From: Caccovicinus sp051878975
GTDB taxonomy: Bacteria; Bacillota; Clostridia; Lachnospirales; Lachnospiraceae
Reading direction: 5' to 3'
Assembly: GCA_051878975.1 (NCBI GenBank)
Contig: JBJELD010000017.1
Coordinates: 1 to 22,282 of the forward strand
Length of the DNA stretch: 22,282 bases
Below the pieces are notes generated by a model. It did no database searches and was not told the DNA's origin. It saw only the letters and a list, made by a program, of their open reading frames with translations. Positions within the stretch are counted from its first letter, which is position 1. The number at the start of each line of letters is the position of its first letter. Shown one piece after another: positions 22,032 through 22,282 of the stretch. The position numbers were made by a program, and so were the translations under genes.

Positions 22032-22059
22032 ATTATACAGGAATGAACCGAGGTGTCAA
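22032..22059 (-). promoter_or_regulatory. Promoter of the XRE-potABCD operon
   Basis: On the minus strand, TTGACA (22059-22054) and TATAAT (22037-22032) are both perfect consensus with a 16-bp spacer. The leader is about 105 nt. A promoter this strong fits control by a repressor. Confidence 0.88.
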
Positions 22060-22128
22060 TACCCGGGGCATATTTTGTCATATTTCCGGCAGAGTTTTCT
22101 CAGTTTACCGCCGCCATGAAAATTATTG

Positions 22129-22157
22129 TTAACAAATTAGCAAATCTGTGTTATGAT
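22129..22157 (+). promoter_or_regulatory. Rightward promoter near the window end
   Basis: TTAACA (22129-22134) and TATGAT (22152-22157) are 17 bp apart, each one base off consensus. It diverges from the pot operon promoter. The start would be near 22164. Confidence 0.75.
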
Positions 22158-22282
22158 AAGCTTAGCTGGCAGAATACGGAATTTAGGAGGAAATTTAAGT
22201 AATTCAATATGTTGATGAATGTGATAGAATGTGTCTAAATATACTCAAAGAGATTAGAAGTTTGCTATGAATATCTAATGTC
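22158..22282 (+). other. Transcribed right edge with a ribosome site but no supported gene
   Basis: AGGAGG at 22185-22190 is a strong ribosome site, yet no ATG, GTG or TTG occurs 5-12 bases downstream. The nearest ATG (22209) gives only nine codons (MLMNVIECV). ATT at 22202 would give 22 codons ending at 22270. All frames carry stops. It could be a leader, a decayed gene or the front of something lying beyond the window. Confidence 0.4.

Overview
The window looks like chromosomal DNA from a Gram-positive gut anaerobe of the Clostridia, most likely Lachnospiraceae. This is an inference from moderate GC, strong AGGAGG-type ribosome binding sites, TTGACA/TATAAT promoters, U-tract terminators, a Cys-lipobox PstS with a Thr/Ala/Glu linker, and the gene families present. 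No rRNA, tRNA, CRISPR array or insertion sequence was seen. Nearly all the sequence belongs to ordinary metabolic, transport and regulatory operons.

Layout. (1) 1-910: the end of a sensor kinase gene overlapping an OmpR/PhoB-type response regulator, closed by a terminator that works in both directions. (2) 990-6583: a lactose/beta-galactoside locus, with a divergent AraC-type regulator, a family 2 beta-galactosidase and a GPH-type sugar:cation symporter overlapping by ATGA. (3) 6584-8710: a leader with a strong promoter and an early terminator, then a DEAD-box RNA helicase. (4) 8780-9919: a monocistronic-looking nagA. (5) 9953-14355: the high-affinity phosphate operon pstS-pstC-pstA-pstB-phoU behind a row of TTACA-like repeats that resembles a Pho box. 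(6) 14376-17203 (minus): two tandem paralogous tyrosine recombinases followed 12 bp later by a RloA/COG1106-like ATPase. This is the least ordinary part of the window. (7) 17386-22059 (minus): an operon of an XRE-cupin regulator, potA, potB and a fused potC-potD gene for polyamine uptake, with two matching 15-bp operator candidates under its promoter. (8) 22129-22282: a rightward promoter and Shine-Dalgarno with no convincing gene inside the window.

How the parts work together. The AraC protein probably senses a sugar and switches on lacZ and the symporter. PstSCAB imports phosphate, and PhoU links import to a PhoR/PhoB-type system. The two-component pair at the left edge is not shown to be that system. 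The XRE-cupin protein probably controls spermidine/putrescine import. The recombinase-ATPase group is compact, co-directional, has its own promoter and lies between two housekeeping transport operons. A 10-8-10 bp inverted repeat shaped like a tyrosine-recombinase core site lies just upstream of it.

Limits. All calls come from reading the sequence and proteins by eye. No similarity search, fold prediction or promoter scoring was run.
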